Source: JARKPK01 sp964631235 (GTDB taxonomy: Bacteria; Planctomycetota; Planctomycetia; Pirellulales; Thermoguttaceae). From it: 64,000 bases of DNA. The stretch lies in the NCBI GenBank assembly GCA_964631235.1, contig CAZVZX010000002.1:124001-188000 (forward strand), read 5' to 3'. The translations under genes were made by a program, and so were the position numbers. The notes beneath the pieces were generated by a model. The model saw only the letters and a list, made by a program, of their open reading frames with translations, was not told where the DNA came from and ran no database searches. How positions within the stretch are numbered: the first letter of the stretch is position 1; each line of letters starts with the position of its first letter. Positions 1-8,257 of the stretch are shown here, piece after piece.

Positions 1-452
1 ACTTGCGGCGCGGCGGCGGCTGGAACGCGCCGAGCGGCAGCGGCCGTTTGGTTCAGTCTGGCCAAGTAGTTGGCGGCGTCGAGTCGGCCTTGGATTTTGT
101 CGAGCGGTTGGCCTTCGGCCGTAATCGCGACGGTGGTAGGCAGCGCGACAATTCCGTATTGCTTGGCCAAGGCGGGAACCTGATCTGCGTTGGCCTGCAT
201 CAGCACGTACTGGGCCCGAAGGGCGTCGAGAACATCGGGCCGACTGAGCACGTCGCGCTGCATCACTTTGCATGCAGGGCAACGTTCGCCGTAAAAATAG
301 ATCAAAATGGGCTTGCCCGTGGCGAGGGATTGTTGGCGGGCGGCCTCAGCCGATGCCAGCCAAGCTGGACCAAGCGGATCGGCCTTCGCCCCCGACACTG
401 CCAACGCAATGATTACGCCTGCCCAAACGCCGCGCCACGAACGAACGCACAT
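1..452 (-). CDS. Secreted thioredoxin-fold protein (C-terminus cut by window edge)
   Basis: The reading frame starts with ATG at 452 and runs off the left edge, so at least 150 residues are present and the C-terminus is missing. Residues 1-25 form a signal peptide (basic start, then a hydrophobic stretch ending AKA). The mature part is a thioredoxin fold: the segment PILIYFYGERCPACKVM carries the redox motif C-P-A-C, and a later cis-proline motif reads ALPTT. Such proteins act outside the cytoplasmic membrane as disulfide reductases or oxidases; the CPAC spacer does not say which. The tail turns alanine-rich near the edge. The fold and export are well supported; substrate and partner are unknown. 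Confidence 0.8.
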   Translation of the reverse strand, partial: MCVRSWRGVWAGVIIALAVSGAKADPLGPAWLASAEAARQQSLATGKPILIYFYGERCPACKVMQRDVLSRPDVLDALRAQYVLMQANADQVPALAKQYGIVALPTTVAITAEGQPLDKIQGRLDAANYLARLNQTAAAARRVPAAAAPQ

Positions 453-1117
453 TGGTTTCGGCCCTTTGTTGTTGGCCAACGATACTGGCAATGCCTGACG
501 CAGTCTGCTCCAAGTGCGGGATCGGCAAGGCTTCCGATCCCATCGGCCCGGCTCTACTGGCGGTGTTTGCCGCGGGCCATCAGAACGGCGATGCAACTTG
601 CAAGAATTCGGGCGGGGTCGGTTCCTTACCCAATTGGTGTCTCAAGTCGCTTCGTCGTTCCGAGAAGCAGGAAGCGCCGCTCGAACTCGTTGGAAATCGT
701 TGCGGCGTTGCGCATCGACCTTCCAAGAGACATTGCAGGCGCTCCGGGGTATTAATCGGCGAACTGTACGGTAAAGATTGGCAAAATTTGACGGTTGTAG
801 CGGTTTTCCGGGGCCGGGAGGTGATCCAATCGCGTAAAAAAGTAAGTAATTGCACCCCGGCAATCGCTTGCCAACGACCCCGGCACGCAATCTTTGTGGA
901 CAATACGGTTATTTTGATCTTTCGGTCGGCCGCGTTGTCCGCGTATATTTGCACGCTGCACGCGGCCCGTGGATGCAGCGATTCGGCCTGAACTGCCGAG
1001 TACGCGAACAGCCGGGGAGCCGGTCGTGGTGAATCGCGTTGCGGCAGTCTTTCGATGCGCCTTAAGGCTAGGCGGTTTTACAGGGTGCCATCGCGGTTTT
1101 TTGGGGGAGGGACACTC
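453..1117. other. Intergenic region, no gene seen
   Basis: Between the divergent thioredoxin-fold gene and the small lipoprotein gene there are 665 bases. Open frames exist on both strands, but none has a recognisable domain, a good ribosome binding site or protein-like composition. Promoters for both flanking genes should lie here, but I could not pick out convincing -35/-10 pairs. Confidence 0.5.
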
Positions 1118-1381
1118 TTGATCGATCGTTGGCGCAGAGTGATTTGGGTCTGCGTGTTGATGGGGGCTGCGTGCGGCTGCGCCCAAGATCGCCCCGATTT
1201 CGGATGGCCTCGGCTTTTCGGTCCCGGTCCCTCCGACCGTCAGCAGCAGCGGGCCGTGCGATTCGATCCCTACCCGCAAGACAACGGCGGGCCGGCGCTG
1301 ACGGGGGTGCGTCCGCGCGAGTATGAAAAGCCGATTCCTGAAATCGATCGTGCGCGTTGGCAGCAACCCGGGCTGCAGTAG
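1118..1381 (+). CDS. Small secreted lipoprotein-like protein
   Basis: An 87-residue protein of unknown function. I chose the TTG at 1118 because a GGGAGG ribosome binding site ends seven bases before it; no ATG stands at a comparable spot. The N-terminus (IDRWRRVIWVCVLMGAAC) is a basic then hydrophobic signal with cysteines at residues 19 and 21, either of which could be lipidated, so export and membrane anchoring are likely. The mature part is short, polar and rich in proline and arginine, with no domain I recognise. It ends 80 bases before the end of the convergent rRNA methyltransferase gene. The lipoprotein call rests on the signal alone. Confidence 0.6.
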   Translation: MIDRWRRVIWVCVLMGAACGCAQDRPDFGWPRLFGPGPSDRQQQRAVRFDPYPQDNGGPALTGVRPREYEKPIPEIDRARWQQPGLQ

Positions 1382-1461
1382 CGGAACAAGCCCGCAGAAA
1401 AGGCATCGCGGTTCAAGCGGTGTTGAAAACGGTTGAACATGGCGAGAGCGGGCACTGCGGC

Positions 1462-2544
1462 TCACGACTTGCGCAGAAACGGCTTCTGAAGGGCCGCCAC
1501 GCAAAGCTCGCGACGGTTGAACTGCAACTGGCGGGCGCGAACGATGTTGTAGCCCCAGCCGCGAACGCGATCGAGATATTCCTCGACCCGGTACGCCATC
1601 TCCCACTCGATCAGTTTCAGGGTCAGGATCAGTCCGCGCACGCTCACCTCGGAATGAGTGACGATTCCTTCGACGGCCGAGAGCGTGTAGTTGGGCGCAA
1701 CGTTCATGTCGGCCACGAGCCAGCGAATCTTACGAAACTCGCGGCGGCGGACATGGGTGCTTCGTTTTCGCAGATGGGTGAAGTTGGGGTGGGCCACCAC
1801 CGCGGCGTCCATCTCCGCCGGATCGATCCCAAGCACATGGCAGCCGCGGGCCAGCAAGGCTTGGCTCGCTCCGCCGGGGGCGCTGCCGATCTCGGCCACC
1901 CGCGCGCCCGGCCCGATGGGCAACTGCGACCATCGCAGGGCTTCTTCCATCTTCAGCCATGCACGCGACACGGCATTCTCCGGCAGCACCAGCGGCCACA
2001 AACCGCCGGGGTATTGGCTCGGCCCCGTCCGCACCCGGTGAAACCCCGCGTACCAAACGCCCGGATCGACCACCACGCAGTCGAACACCAACTCGCCCGG
2101 TTGGGCCGGCTGATCGAGCTGTTCCGGCCCTGCGGAGAGTCTGCGTGTCGGGCATGAATCGATCAGCAGTTGGTAGATTCGGCGGTCTTCGTCGGTGATT
2201 CTCGGCTCGAATCCGCGATAGCCCGGTTCGCAGCGGTCCCGCGACCAAACATGAACCCGATCGATCGGAAGGCCTTTGACCAATTCCCACGCGGCGGCCG
2301 CCCGCTGCCGGTCGTCGTCGCCGGCAATGCGTCCCAGCGAAAACGCATGACTGCGAACGAACGCGCAGCCCAGTTCGAAATCGGCGCGAAGCCGATGATC
2401 CTTCGGCAAGCGAAAGGTGAGGAACCCCGGCCGCGAGTAGGCGAAACGGAAGTCGGGCCAGCGAGCGGCAACCTCGGCCTTGACCACCGGGGCCGCCGCC
2501 GTTTGGCACGTCGTCATCAAGAACTCGGCGCGGACGGGCATCAT
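1462..2544 (-). CDS. RlmM-like 23S rRNA 2'-O-methyltransferase (FtsJ fold)
   Basis: A 360-residue SAM-dependent methyltransferase resembling RlmM, which methylates the ribose of C2498 in 23S rRNA. The N-terminal half resembles the RlmM substrate-binding region (SRPGFLTFRLPKDH). The C-terminal FtsJ/RrmJ domain has the SAM loop VAEIGSAPGGASQALL at about 217-232. The K-D-K-E catalytic set is visible: K198 in SRAWLKMEEA, D279 in LVADMNVAP, K310 in LTLKLIEWE and E346 in FNRRELCV. The frame extends upstream to 2589, but family similarity begins just after the Met-Met at 2544, so I start there; the ribosome binding site is weak. The rRNA position modified is inferred. Confidence 0.82.
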   Translation of the reverse strand: MMPVRAEFLMTTCQTAAAPVVKAEVAARWPDFRFAYSRPGFLTFRLPKDHRLRADFELGCAFVRSHAFSLGRIAGDDDRQRAAAAWELVKGLPIDRVHVWSRDRCEPGYRGFEPRITDEDRRIYQLLIDSCPTRRLSAGPEQLDQPAQPGELVFDCVVVDPGVWYAGFHRVRTGPSQYPGGLWPLVLPENAVSRAWLKMEEALRWSQLPIGPGARVAEIGSAPGGASQALLARGCHVLGIDPAEMDAAVVAHPNFTHLRKRSTHVRRREFRKIRWLVADMNVAPNYTLSAVEGIVTHSEVSVRGLILTLKLIEWEMAYRVEEYLDRVRGWGYNIVRARQLQFNRRELCVAALQKPFLRKS

Positions 2545-2657
2545 GGCGAAGGGACGGAACAAGAATCGCGAAAAACGAAAACGGTTCAAACAGCGACCGC
2601 ACGCAAGAGAGCCGCATCCAGACGCCGGCGGCCGATTCCGCAGTCGAGCGGGACTAT

Positions 2658-3278
2658 TCAGTGGGCGCTTTCGCCGGAGCTCTTCGACGCCTCGCGCGGC
2701 CTAAGCAGCGTGACCGTGCCGAGCGAGTCGGCGGGCAAATGGGCGATCTTTCGGGCCAGGGCTTCCAGTTCCTCGTCGTGGCGTTCTTCTTCAGCCGACG
2801 ACTCAGCCTTGCCCGAAACCTTCGGCTTCGGCTTGAACGAGGTGGCCAGCTTGATCAATTCGTCGCTCGGTCGGGCTTCGGCGACCAAGCCGGTTCGCAG
2901 ATTTCGCACGCGAACGACGATCTCGTCGGCCGGCTTCCATTCGATGTTGCGTTTGCCCCAGGTGGCGCCGGTCGCCACTTGGACGCCGTCGAGGAAGCAG
3001 CTTTTCGGCGGTTGGGCGAATGGGCCTTCCACGATTACTTCGAGGTCGAAATAGCCTTTCGTGCCGGCCGCATCGCGTGCGGCCATTCCCAGCCGTACGC
3101 CGGCGGCAGCCCACGGCCCCAAATGACCGTGGAATTGCACCGCCTGTTTCAGCCAGGCCGGATCGTTCGGTTCGAAGTCGTAATGCGGATCAGGCAGTTT
3201 GGCCTCGCCGGCCGAAAGGCAGACGCCGCAAAGGAGAATCGTCCAGGCGGCACCAATTCCCGGTCCCAGCTTCTTCAT
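2658..3278 (-). CDS. Exported FmdE-domain protein
   Basis: A 206-residue protein with a clear signal peptide (MKKLGPGIGAAWTILLCG, ending near GEA) followed by an FmdE domain, the family of formylmethanofuran dehydrogenase subunit E. Typical family segments are AVQFHGHLGPWAAAGVRLG and SCFLDGVQVATGATWGKRN. The start at 3278 follows a GAGGAAA ribosome binding site; a longer frame upstream is rejected for that reason. The C-terminal 45 residues are charged and low in complexity. FmdE-type domains are usually cytoplasmic and linked to metal or one-carbon enzymes, so the signal peptide is odd. No other one-carbon gene lies next to it. The biochemical role is unknown. Confidence 0.78.
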   Translation of the reverse strand: MKKLGPGIGAAWTILLCGVCLSAGEAKLPDPHYDFEPNDPAWLKQAVQFHGHLGPWAAAGVRLGMAARDAAGTKGYFDLEVIVEGPFAQPPKSCFLDGVQVATGATWGKRNIEWKPADEIVVRVRNLRTGLVAEARPSDELIKLATSFKPKPKVSGKAESSAEEERHDEELEALARKIAHLPADSLGTVTLLRPREASKSSGESAH

Positions 3279-3523
3279 TGTCGTTTCCTCGTTGTCGATA
3301 GCACCAACATAATGGGTCAAACGCAGCCGACACAGACTGCGTGTCTTTCCGGCCAGCGACCGAGCCTGCGTGCCCGGTGCGGTCATGCCGGCTGCCGAGC
3401 GTCACTTTTCATGAACGGTCAACGGCACGCGAGCGGATGCTCAGTGCATGTGCAACAACCTGCCATCGGAATTCCCGCCCGCGGCGGTCGTATGCCGCCG
3501 CGAACGGCCGACCGATGCCGCCG

Positions 3524-3994
3524 TCACTCCAACGCCTGAATATCGAGCTCTCCGCGCAGCAACTTGTGCCGCAACGCGCGGACAACACGAAGGAATTGTT
3601 CCACGCTGACGGGCTTGGTCATGTATTCGTCCACTCGCAACTGCCGCGCGACAAAGACGGCCTGATGCGTGCGCGAGGCGGTCAGCACAACCACGGGCAA
3701 GTTGGCCAACTCGTGATCGCTGCGGATGCGGTCGAGAATCTCAATTCCGTCGCACTTGGGCAGTTCGATATCGAGCAAGATCAGGTCGGGCCGCGGGGCT
3801 TGGCGGAATTCCGCCTCGCGTCGCAGGAATCGCAGGGCTTCTTCGCCGTCCACGCAAAGCGTTACCCGGCAGGGGACGCTGCCGTCGTGCAACGACTTGA
3901 TCGTGTTGCGCGCGTCCTCAAGATTGTCCTCGATCAAAAGGACTTCCATCGGCCGTCCTACGGTCTTGCGGCTGCCGGCACTTTCGGAGGCCAT
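3524..3994 (-). CDS. Single-domain response regulator (CheY/Rcp1-like)
   Basis: A 156-residue receiver domain with no output domain. The phosphorylation machinery is complete: acidic pair E22-D23 in LIEDN, phospho-acceptor D75 in LILLDIELPK, T105 in VVLTAS and K127 in YMTKPVS. The start ATG at 3994 has a purine-rich GGGGGGAAGGG stretch nine bases upstream; the open frame continues to 4462 but without supporting features. Stand-alone receivers of this kind pass phosphate from hybrid kinases or phytochrome-like kinases. No histidine kinase is in the window, so its partner is unknown. Confidence 0.88.
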   Translation of the reverse strand: MASESAGSRKTVGRPMEVLLIEDNLEDARNTIKSLHDGSVPCRVTLCVDGEEALRFLRREAEFRQAPRPDLILLDIELPKCDGIEILDRIRSDHELANLPVVVLTASRTHQAVFVARQLRVDEYMTKPVSVEQFLRVVRALRHKLLRGELDIQALE

Positions 3995-4365
3995 GATTGC
4001 GTTCCCTTCCCCCCACGGTTTACCGAACCGAACGGTAATTGTACCATGTCGGCCGCCGTTGCGGAGGGATTTCGCTGCGATGTTTGCGAAAAACAGATCG
4101 GCGAATTCCTGACACCGGAGAATGCGCTGTCGCGGGCGGCCCGAGGCACTGCGCGAGGCCCAAGTCGCGGCGTGGAAGACGTTGTATGGGCTGAGGGGCG
4201 GCGCAACCCGCACCGTGCCGCCATCGCGTCGCCCGATTCTTCGGCCTGTCGATTCCCTGATCGGGCCATCCGCCGCAAAAACAAACCGCGACGGCATCAA
4301 CCCGTCGAGTTGACAACCGGTCGGACAGCCGCAGCGCCTCGTCCGACGACCAAGAGGCGGATCGA
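3995..4365. other. Intergenic region, no gene seen
   Basis: A 371-base gap between two minus-strand genes. It should hold the promoter of the response regulator gene. I see no convincing gene, RNA or repeat in it. Confidence 0.45.
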
Positions 4366-5562
4366 TCAATCGGCCGCCAGCGCCTGGGCGAAATCGGCAA
4401 TCAGGTCGTCGGGGTTCTCCAGCCCGCAGGCGACGCGGATCATGTTGTCGGGGATGCCCCACGCGGCGCGCTGCTCGGCGGAAAAATCGTGGTAGCTCAT
4501 CAGCAGCGGAAAGTCGATCAACGACTCCGGGCCGCCCAAGCTCGGTCCGATTCGCGGAATCCGCACCCGATCGACGACGCGCGCCGTGGCCTCCGCGTCA
4601 CCGTTTCGTACGAGGAAAGTAACGATTCCGCCGAAGCCTCGCATTTGCCTCCGCGCCAATTCGTGCTGCGGATGGTCGGGCAGCGACGGATAGAACACCT
4701 TTTCCACTCGTGGATGTCGGGCGAGGAATTCGGCCAAGCGAGAGCCGTTTTCGTTGTGCCGCTGCATCCGAAGTTCGAAGGTCTTCAAGCCGCGAAGCAT
4801 GAGATAGATGTTGTGCGGCTCGTTGATCATACCCAGCAGGCCGCGAAGATGGCGAACGCTTTGCAGCTTTTCTTCGCTGCCGATGACCGCCCCTGCCAGC
4901 AGGTCGTTGTGGCCGGCCAAGTACTTCGTACACGAATGAACCACATAATCGATGCCGTACTCCAACGGACGCACGTTGAACGGCGTGGCCAGCGTCGCAT
5001 CAATTGCCGTTTCCACGCCGTGACGGCGGCCGATCTCGGCGAATCGCGCCAGATCAATCACGCTCAGATGCGGGTTGGTCGGGCATTCCGCCAGCAGAAG
5101 CTTGGTTTGCGGAGTGATGGCCGATTCGATGGCGTCGTAGTCGCAGGCGGGCGTCAAACTCGCGCGAACTTGGTAGCGGCTGAGATAGCCGGTGCAGAGC
5201 TCCCGTGTGCGATGGTAGCACTGATCCATCAGCACGACATGGTCGCCGGCCGCCAATTTGGCCAACATCAACGCGGCAAGCGCCGACATGCCCGAGCCGA
5301 GCAGCACCGTCGCCTCACCGCCCTCAAGGGCTGCCAGCTTGCGTTCGAGTACCTTTTCGCTCGGGTTTCCGTAGCGTCCGTACTCTTCTCGCGGCTTCTT
5401 GTGGACGTAGAACTCGCGCGCGGCGGCCAGGTTCTCGAATGTGTAGGTCGAAGTACAGTAGATCGCGTCGGTAACGGCATCGCCGGGCTTCTGCCGCGCC
5501 TCGCCCGCGTGGATCGCTCGCGTTGACCAACCGTGCTGATGCTCTTGGGGTTCTGACGCCAT
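4366..5562 (-). CDS. Cys/Met metabolism PLP enzyme (cystathionine gamma-synthase/beta-lyase type)
   Basis: A 398-residue fold-type I PLP enzyme of the trans-sulfuration family, acting in the cytoplasm on methionine or cysteine precursors. Visible features are YGRYGNPSEKVLERKLAALE near residue 61, the phosphate-binding LLGSGMSALAA (about 87-97), D188 in AIDATLATPFN, and the PLP lysine K213 in VVHSCTKYLAGHND. Full length matches the family. The C-terminal SLGGPESLIDFP segment is also typical. Whether it makes cystathionine, cleaves it, or uses O-acetylhomoserine cannot be told from sequence alone, so no symbol is given. A good promoter sits about 170 bases upstream, leaving a structured leader. 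Confidence 0.9.
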   Translation of the reverse strand: MASEPQEHQHGWSTRAIHAGEARQKPGDAVTDAIYCTSTYTFENLAAAREFYVHKKPREEYGRYGNPSEKVLERKLAALEGGEATVLLGSGMSALAALMLAKLAAGDHVVLMDQCYHRTRELCTGYLSRYQVRASLTPACDYDAIESAITPQTKLLLAECPTNPHLSVIDLARFAEIGRRHGVETAIDATLATPFNVRPLEYGIDYVVHSCTKYLAGHNDLLAGAVIGSEEKLQSVRHLRGLLGMINEPHNIYLMLRGLKTFELRMQRHNENGSRLAEFLARHPRVEKVFYPSLPDHPQHELARRQMRGFGGIVTFLVRNGDAEATARVVDRVRIPRIGPSLGGPESLIDFPLLMSYHDFSAEQRAAWGIPDNMIRVACGLENPDDLIADFAQALAAD

Positions 5563-5630
5563 GATTTAGATTTCCGTACTGCGATCGGCCCCTGGGGCGA
5601 TCATGCGTTCGCGTGCTCGTTGGGTCGTTC

Positions 5631-5653
5631 TTGGCGGGCATTGCTGCCGCCAA
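5631..5653 (-). promoter_or_regulatory. Hairpin in the leader of the PLP enzyme gene
   Basis: A perfect 7-bp stem (TTGGCGG with CCGCCAA, 9-base loop) lies between the putative promoter at 5736-5764 and the start codon at 5562. It could be part of a regulatory leader. It does not match the core of the SAM-I riboswitch, so a known riboswitch class is not claimed. Confidence 0.3.
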
Positions 5654-5735
5654 CCGCACGACGCTGTGTTTCAACGAGGTTTGTGTCTTCGATCGGAAAC
5701 GACATCCCGCGAGATCAATTCCCAGTCTTAGAAAT

Positions 5736-5764
5736 ATCATAAAAGCGACAAAGTAAATAATCAA
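5736..5764 (-). promoter_or_regulatory. Promoter of the Cys/Met PLP enzyme gene
   Basis: On the minus strand a -35 box TTGATT and a -10 box TATGAT are separated by exactly 17 bases, in a locally AT-rich stretch. They point toward the gene starting at 5562, implying a leader of roughly 165 bases. Confidence 0.55.
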
Positions 5765-6010
5765 TCGGGGTGGCGTCCGTTCTGTCGATCCCTGGCTTTG
5801 CCGATGTCGCTCCGCGGCCTGTCAGGAGGCGGCTTCGAGAATATTTGTGACTGTCCAAACAGTCGTATCAAACGGCCCCTGAGCAAGGGCGTCTGACCTC
5901 GGAGCGATTGGTCCGAGCGACAGCGGAACAAGGCTTCCCGGCTTGGGGCGCTCTGCAACCGATTCGGTCGTCGATCGCTTGTCGCCAACGAAGGGCTGCG
6001 GCCTGGGCGG
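5765..6010. other. Spacer downstream of the dehydrogenase gene, nothing recognised
   Basis: This stretch separates the dehydrogenase stop at 6011 from the promoter at 5736-5764. With the leader it makes a 448-base gap between coding regions. No gene or RNA is supported here. Confidence 0.4.
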
Positions 6011-7009
6011 TCACGCGAATACTTCGTGGAATGTCGGGAATCCTCGGCCGCGAACTGGAAACCCCAGACTCTTGTCGGTCAGGAAGTTGATTAACGGTTC
6101 GCCTTTGATCCACCGTTGCAGGTTGGCGCAAAACAGGTCCGTCATGCGATCGATGCGCCAGGCCGCCTGTCCGCCGACGTGGGGGGTGATGATCACTTGC
6201 GGCATTTCCCAAAGAGGGCTTTCCGGGGGCAACGGTTCAGGTTCGGTCACGTCCATGACGGCGCCAGCCAGATGTCCGGTCCGCAACGCCTCGGCCAGCG
6301 CGCCGTGATCGACAATCGCCCCGCGTGCCATGTTGGCCAGCACGCTGCCCGGCTTCATTCGCTCGATCAGCCGTTGACTGAAGAGGCCGCTGGTTTGGCT
6401 ATTTAGCGGCAGGTTGAGCACGACGAAATCGCATTGCTCCACGACCTCTTCGAGGGCCTCGGCCGGCAACAGCTCGGCGACATATTCCGGGCAATCGACC
6501 GGGAACATATCGGTGGCCAGCAGTCGGCAGTGGAACGGGGCGAGCAGTTCGGCCAACCGTCGCCCGTTGCCGCCGAAACCGATGATGCCCACTGTCGCCC
6601 GAGTCAAATCGCGGGTCGGCCGGCGCACGAACTCTTTTTTCTGTTGCGCGCGGAAGAAGACGGGCAGCGAACGGGTCCAAGCGGTAAGCAATGCGATGGC
6701 GTGTTCTCCGACCTGATCGGACAACACGCCCGAGGCGCTGGTCACCGCAATCGACGATTCGATCACCGAGGGCACCAAACAATGGTCCATTCCGGCCGCC
6801 GACGACTGAATCCATTTCAGCCGGCCGCGGCGGACCGTCGCATCCCAATCGACGGGCACTTTGGCGTGACCGCAGAAGATGTCGGCCTCGGGCAGTTCCT
6901 CGGCGATGCGTTCCTGGCCTGCATCGACGATTTCGGCCCCCAGCGGCGCGGCAGCCGCGATTTGCGCGATATGTTTCTCTTCAACCGGATAGCAAAGAAC
7001 GATTCTCAT
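6011..7009 (-). CDS. D-2-hydroxyacid dehydrogenase, NAD(P)-dependent
   Basis: A 332-residue enzyme of the D-isomer-specific 2-hydroxyacid dehydrogenase family, which interconverts 2-hydroxy and 2-keto acids in the cytoplasm. The nucleotide-binding Rossmann loop reads VGIIGFGGNGRRLAELL (about 140-156), a variant of GxGxxG. The catalytic triad is present: R229 in NMARGAIVDHGAL, an acidic residue in DVTEPEPLP (E256 or E258) and H277 in IITPHVGG. Full length is normal for the family. Substrate cannot be assigned. It stands alone between spacers and shares no operon with the second dehydrogenase of this family at 24877-25830. Confidence 0.9.
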   Translation of the reverse strand: MRIVLCYPVEEKHIAQIAAAAPLGAEIVDAGQERIAEELPEADIFCGHAKVPVDWDATVRRGRLKWIQSSAAGMDHCLVPSVIESSIAVTSASGVLSDQVGEHAIALLTAWTRSLPVFFRAQQKKEFVRRPTRDLTRATVGIIGFGGNGRRLAELLAPFHCRLLATDMFPVDCPEYVAELLPAEALEEVVEQCDFVVLNLPLNSQTSGLFSQRLIERMKPGSVLANMARGAIVDHGALAEALRTGHLAGAVMDVTEPEPLPPESPLWEMPQVIITPHVGGQAAWRIDRMTDLFCANLQRWIKGEPLINFLTDKSLGFPVRGRGFPTFHEVFA

Positions 7010-7191
7010 GGCGAGCTATTCTGATGGCGCCGGCTCGGGATTGCAACCCGTGGCGCGAGGAAGGAACGATTCCCACTGTCCGCGCCGTCGATTGGTGCTT
7101 GCAAAGCGGACCGAGTTCGCTCGGCGGAACCGGCAGGGCCGGCGGCATGGCGATTGAAGACTTCCGCGGCTGCCTTGCCGGGAGTGCGCGC

Positions 7192-7231
7192 AAAAAAAAA
7201 AGGCCCCCGGAAAGGCCGTGTCCCAGGGGGG
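7192..7231 (-). terminator. Intrinsic terminator of the orphan minus-strand unit
   Basis: Read on the minus strand, GCCCCC pairs with GGGGGC around an inner loop that can pair further, and is followed directly by ten T residues. This is a textbook Rho-independent terminator for transcription arriving from higher coordinates. Confidence 0.65.
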
Positions 7232-7446
7232 CGGAGGACAGCCGACGCTTCCGGGAGCGATTGGACGCGCTAGGGCCGCCAAGCGACGGCCTTCATGTCG
7301 CACGTTGCTGAACGACTCTGTCGCGACGAATCATCGCGACACCGCCGGGAACTGTCTCCCGGCAAACGCCCTCTATCGGCTGGGAAGACGCGGGCTGAAC
7401 CGTTGAGACCGGCGGCTGCGGAGGTTGCGCGCGGGGCGGCCGAACG

Positions 7447-7740
7447 TCAATGCTCGTGTTCTTCGCGATAGAGTTCGTCAACACCATGTATCCGAAGCGC
7501 GCCGGTCGCATCCATGCTTGGGCGATCGCTTCGCGGTCCGCAGAAACGGCCGCTTGTGCCGTCTCCCGTGCGGACCCATCCACGTGGATTCATTGGTCGG
7601 ATTTGGTTCGATTCTTCGTCGCACTGCGGCGGAGACCGAACATGGCCGGACTTCTCAGAAGCGACGGGCTGTTGCTGCCGAAAAGCCTCGGGCGAACGAA
7701 TCAACTGGGGCGGCTCGCCCGCGTGATTGCTCACCCGCAT
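7447..7740 (-). CDS. Possible small protein of unknown function
   Basis: A 97-residue frame starting with ATG at 7740, only about ten bases after the predicted transcription start, so it would be nearly leaderless. The product is polar, rich in arginine, proline and serine, and ends YREEHEH. It has no signal peptide, membrane span or known domain, and no ribosome binding site is visible. Its only support is the promoter directly before it and the terminator downstream. A second frame at 7293-7583 overlaps it and is no better. It may be non-coding. Confidence 0.25.
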   Translation of the reverse strand: MRVSNHAGEPPQLIRSPEAFRQQQPVASEKSGHVRSPPQCDEESNQIRPMNPRGWVRTGDGTSGRFCGPRSDRPSMDATGALRIHGVDELYREEHEH

Positions 7741-7756
7741 GAATCAAGTGGCTGCG

Positions 7757-7785
7757 ATCGTACTGATTCGCTTTGAACGAGTCAA
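7757..7785 (-). promoter_or_regulatory. Promoter of the orphan minus-strand unit
   Basis: On the minus strand, -35 TTGACT and -10 TACGAT are separated by 17 bases. Both boxes are close to the sigma-70 consensus. Transcription would begin near 7750 and run toward the terminator at 7192-7231. Confidence 0.55.
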
Positions 7786-8057
7786 CGCCACTTTTTTTTC
7801 TTTTGATCCGAACCGGGAGATTTTCGGAAAAACCGGCGAGAATACGGCGGAATAGGCGGTTCTCTGAAGCTCTGCCGGGCCAGTAGAGTCCTCGCCCGCC
7901 GCGGCGGGTTTCCGATTCCGGCAGTGCCGACACCGCGACGGCCCGCGATGCCGCCCCATGCCGGCCGACGTGCTCAGTGCGTCGAGGTGAAGGCACTGGT
8001 TGCTTGGCGACACTATCGCCACGTGCAAGCGGTGTGCTGCGCCGCGTCAGGTGTTGC

Positions 8058-8086
8058 TTTTCCGCTGGTTGCAGCAGGCATATAAT
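8058..8086 (+). promoter_or_regulatory. Likely clpS promoter
   Basis: A perfect -10 box TATAAT at 8081-8086 is preceded, at a 17-base spacing, by the weak -35 TTTTCC. The gene clpS starts 172 bases downstream. The weak -35 lowers confidence. Confidence 0.45.
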
Positions 8087-8257
8087 GGGGCGCGTGTTTT
8101 TGCGTCCCGATTTCGGAGCCGCGAGGCGGCGGTAGAGTCCGTCTCTGACGCTGCAACTTCTTGCCCCGCTCGTCTCACAGCGATCGGTCGCCGCAGCGAG
8201 CGGCCGAGCGAAGGGCAGTTGCTCGGGCTGAGTCGGAACGTCGAGAGGTGTGTGTTT

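Larger units (their letters stand above)
7192..7750 (-). ncRNA. Candidate orphan structured transcript
   Basis: The unit is bounded by a promoter (7757-7785) and an intrinsic terminator (7192-7231), giving an RNA of about 555 bases. Its 3' third contains consecutive perfect stems: GCCGGGA/TCCCGGC at 7344-7363 (7 bp, 6-base loop), TGTCGCGA/TCGCGACA at 7319-7341 (8 bp, 7-base loop), GGCCG/CGGCC at 7274-7291, and CGCT/AGCG at 7246-7259. It lacks the signature segments of RNase P RNA, tmRNA and SRP RNA. A short reading frame (7447-7740) could be translated from the 5' part, so the unit may instead be an mRNA with a structured 3' end. Confidence 0.35.

Noticed and set aside
3..755. Long plus-strand open frame at the left edge
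   Set aside because: It is antisense to the thioredoxin-fold gene, which has a signal peptide and CPAC motif; the plus-strand product has no domain and reads as a shadow.
752..1606. Long minus-strand open frame over the small lipoprotein gene
   Set aside because: Arginine/proline-rich product without a domain, and it covers a better supported plus-strand gene with ribosome binding site and signal peptide.
5563..5735. SAM-I riboswitch upstream of the Cys/Met enzyme gene
   Set aside because: The conserved core and the kink-turn sequence of that class are not visible in the leader.
7293..7583. 96-residue minus-strand frame starting GTG
   Set aside because: Lacks a ribosome binding site and domain, and its end covers the perfect hairpins, which fits RNA structure better than coding.
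7192..7750. RNase P RNA, tmRNA or SRP RNA
   Set aside because: The signature segments of these RNAs (for example the RNase P GAGGAAAGTCCGG block or a tRNA-like TTCGA arm ending CCA) were not found.
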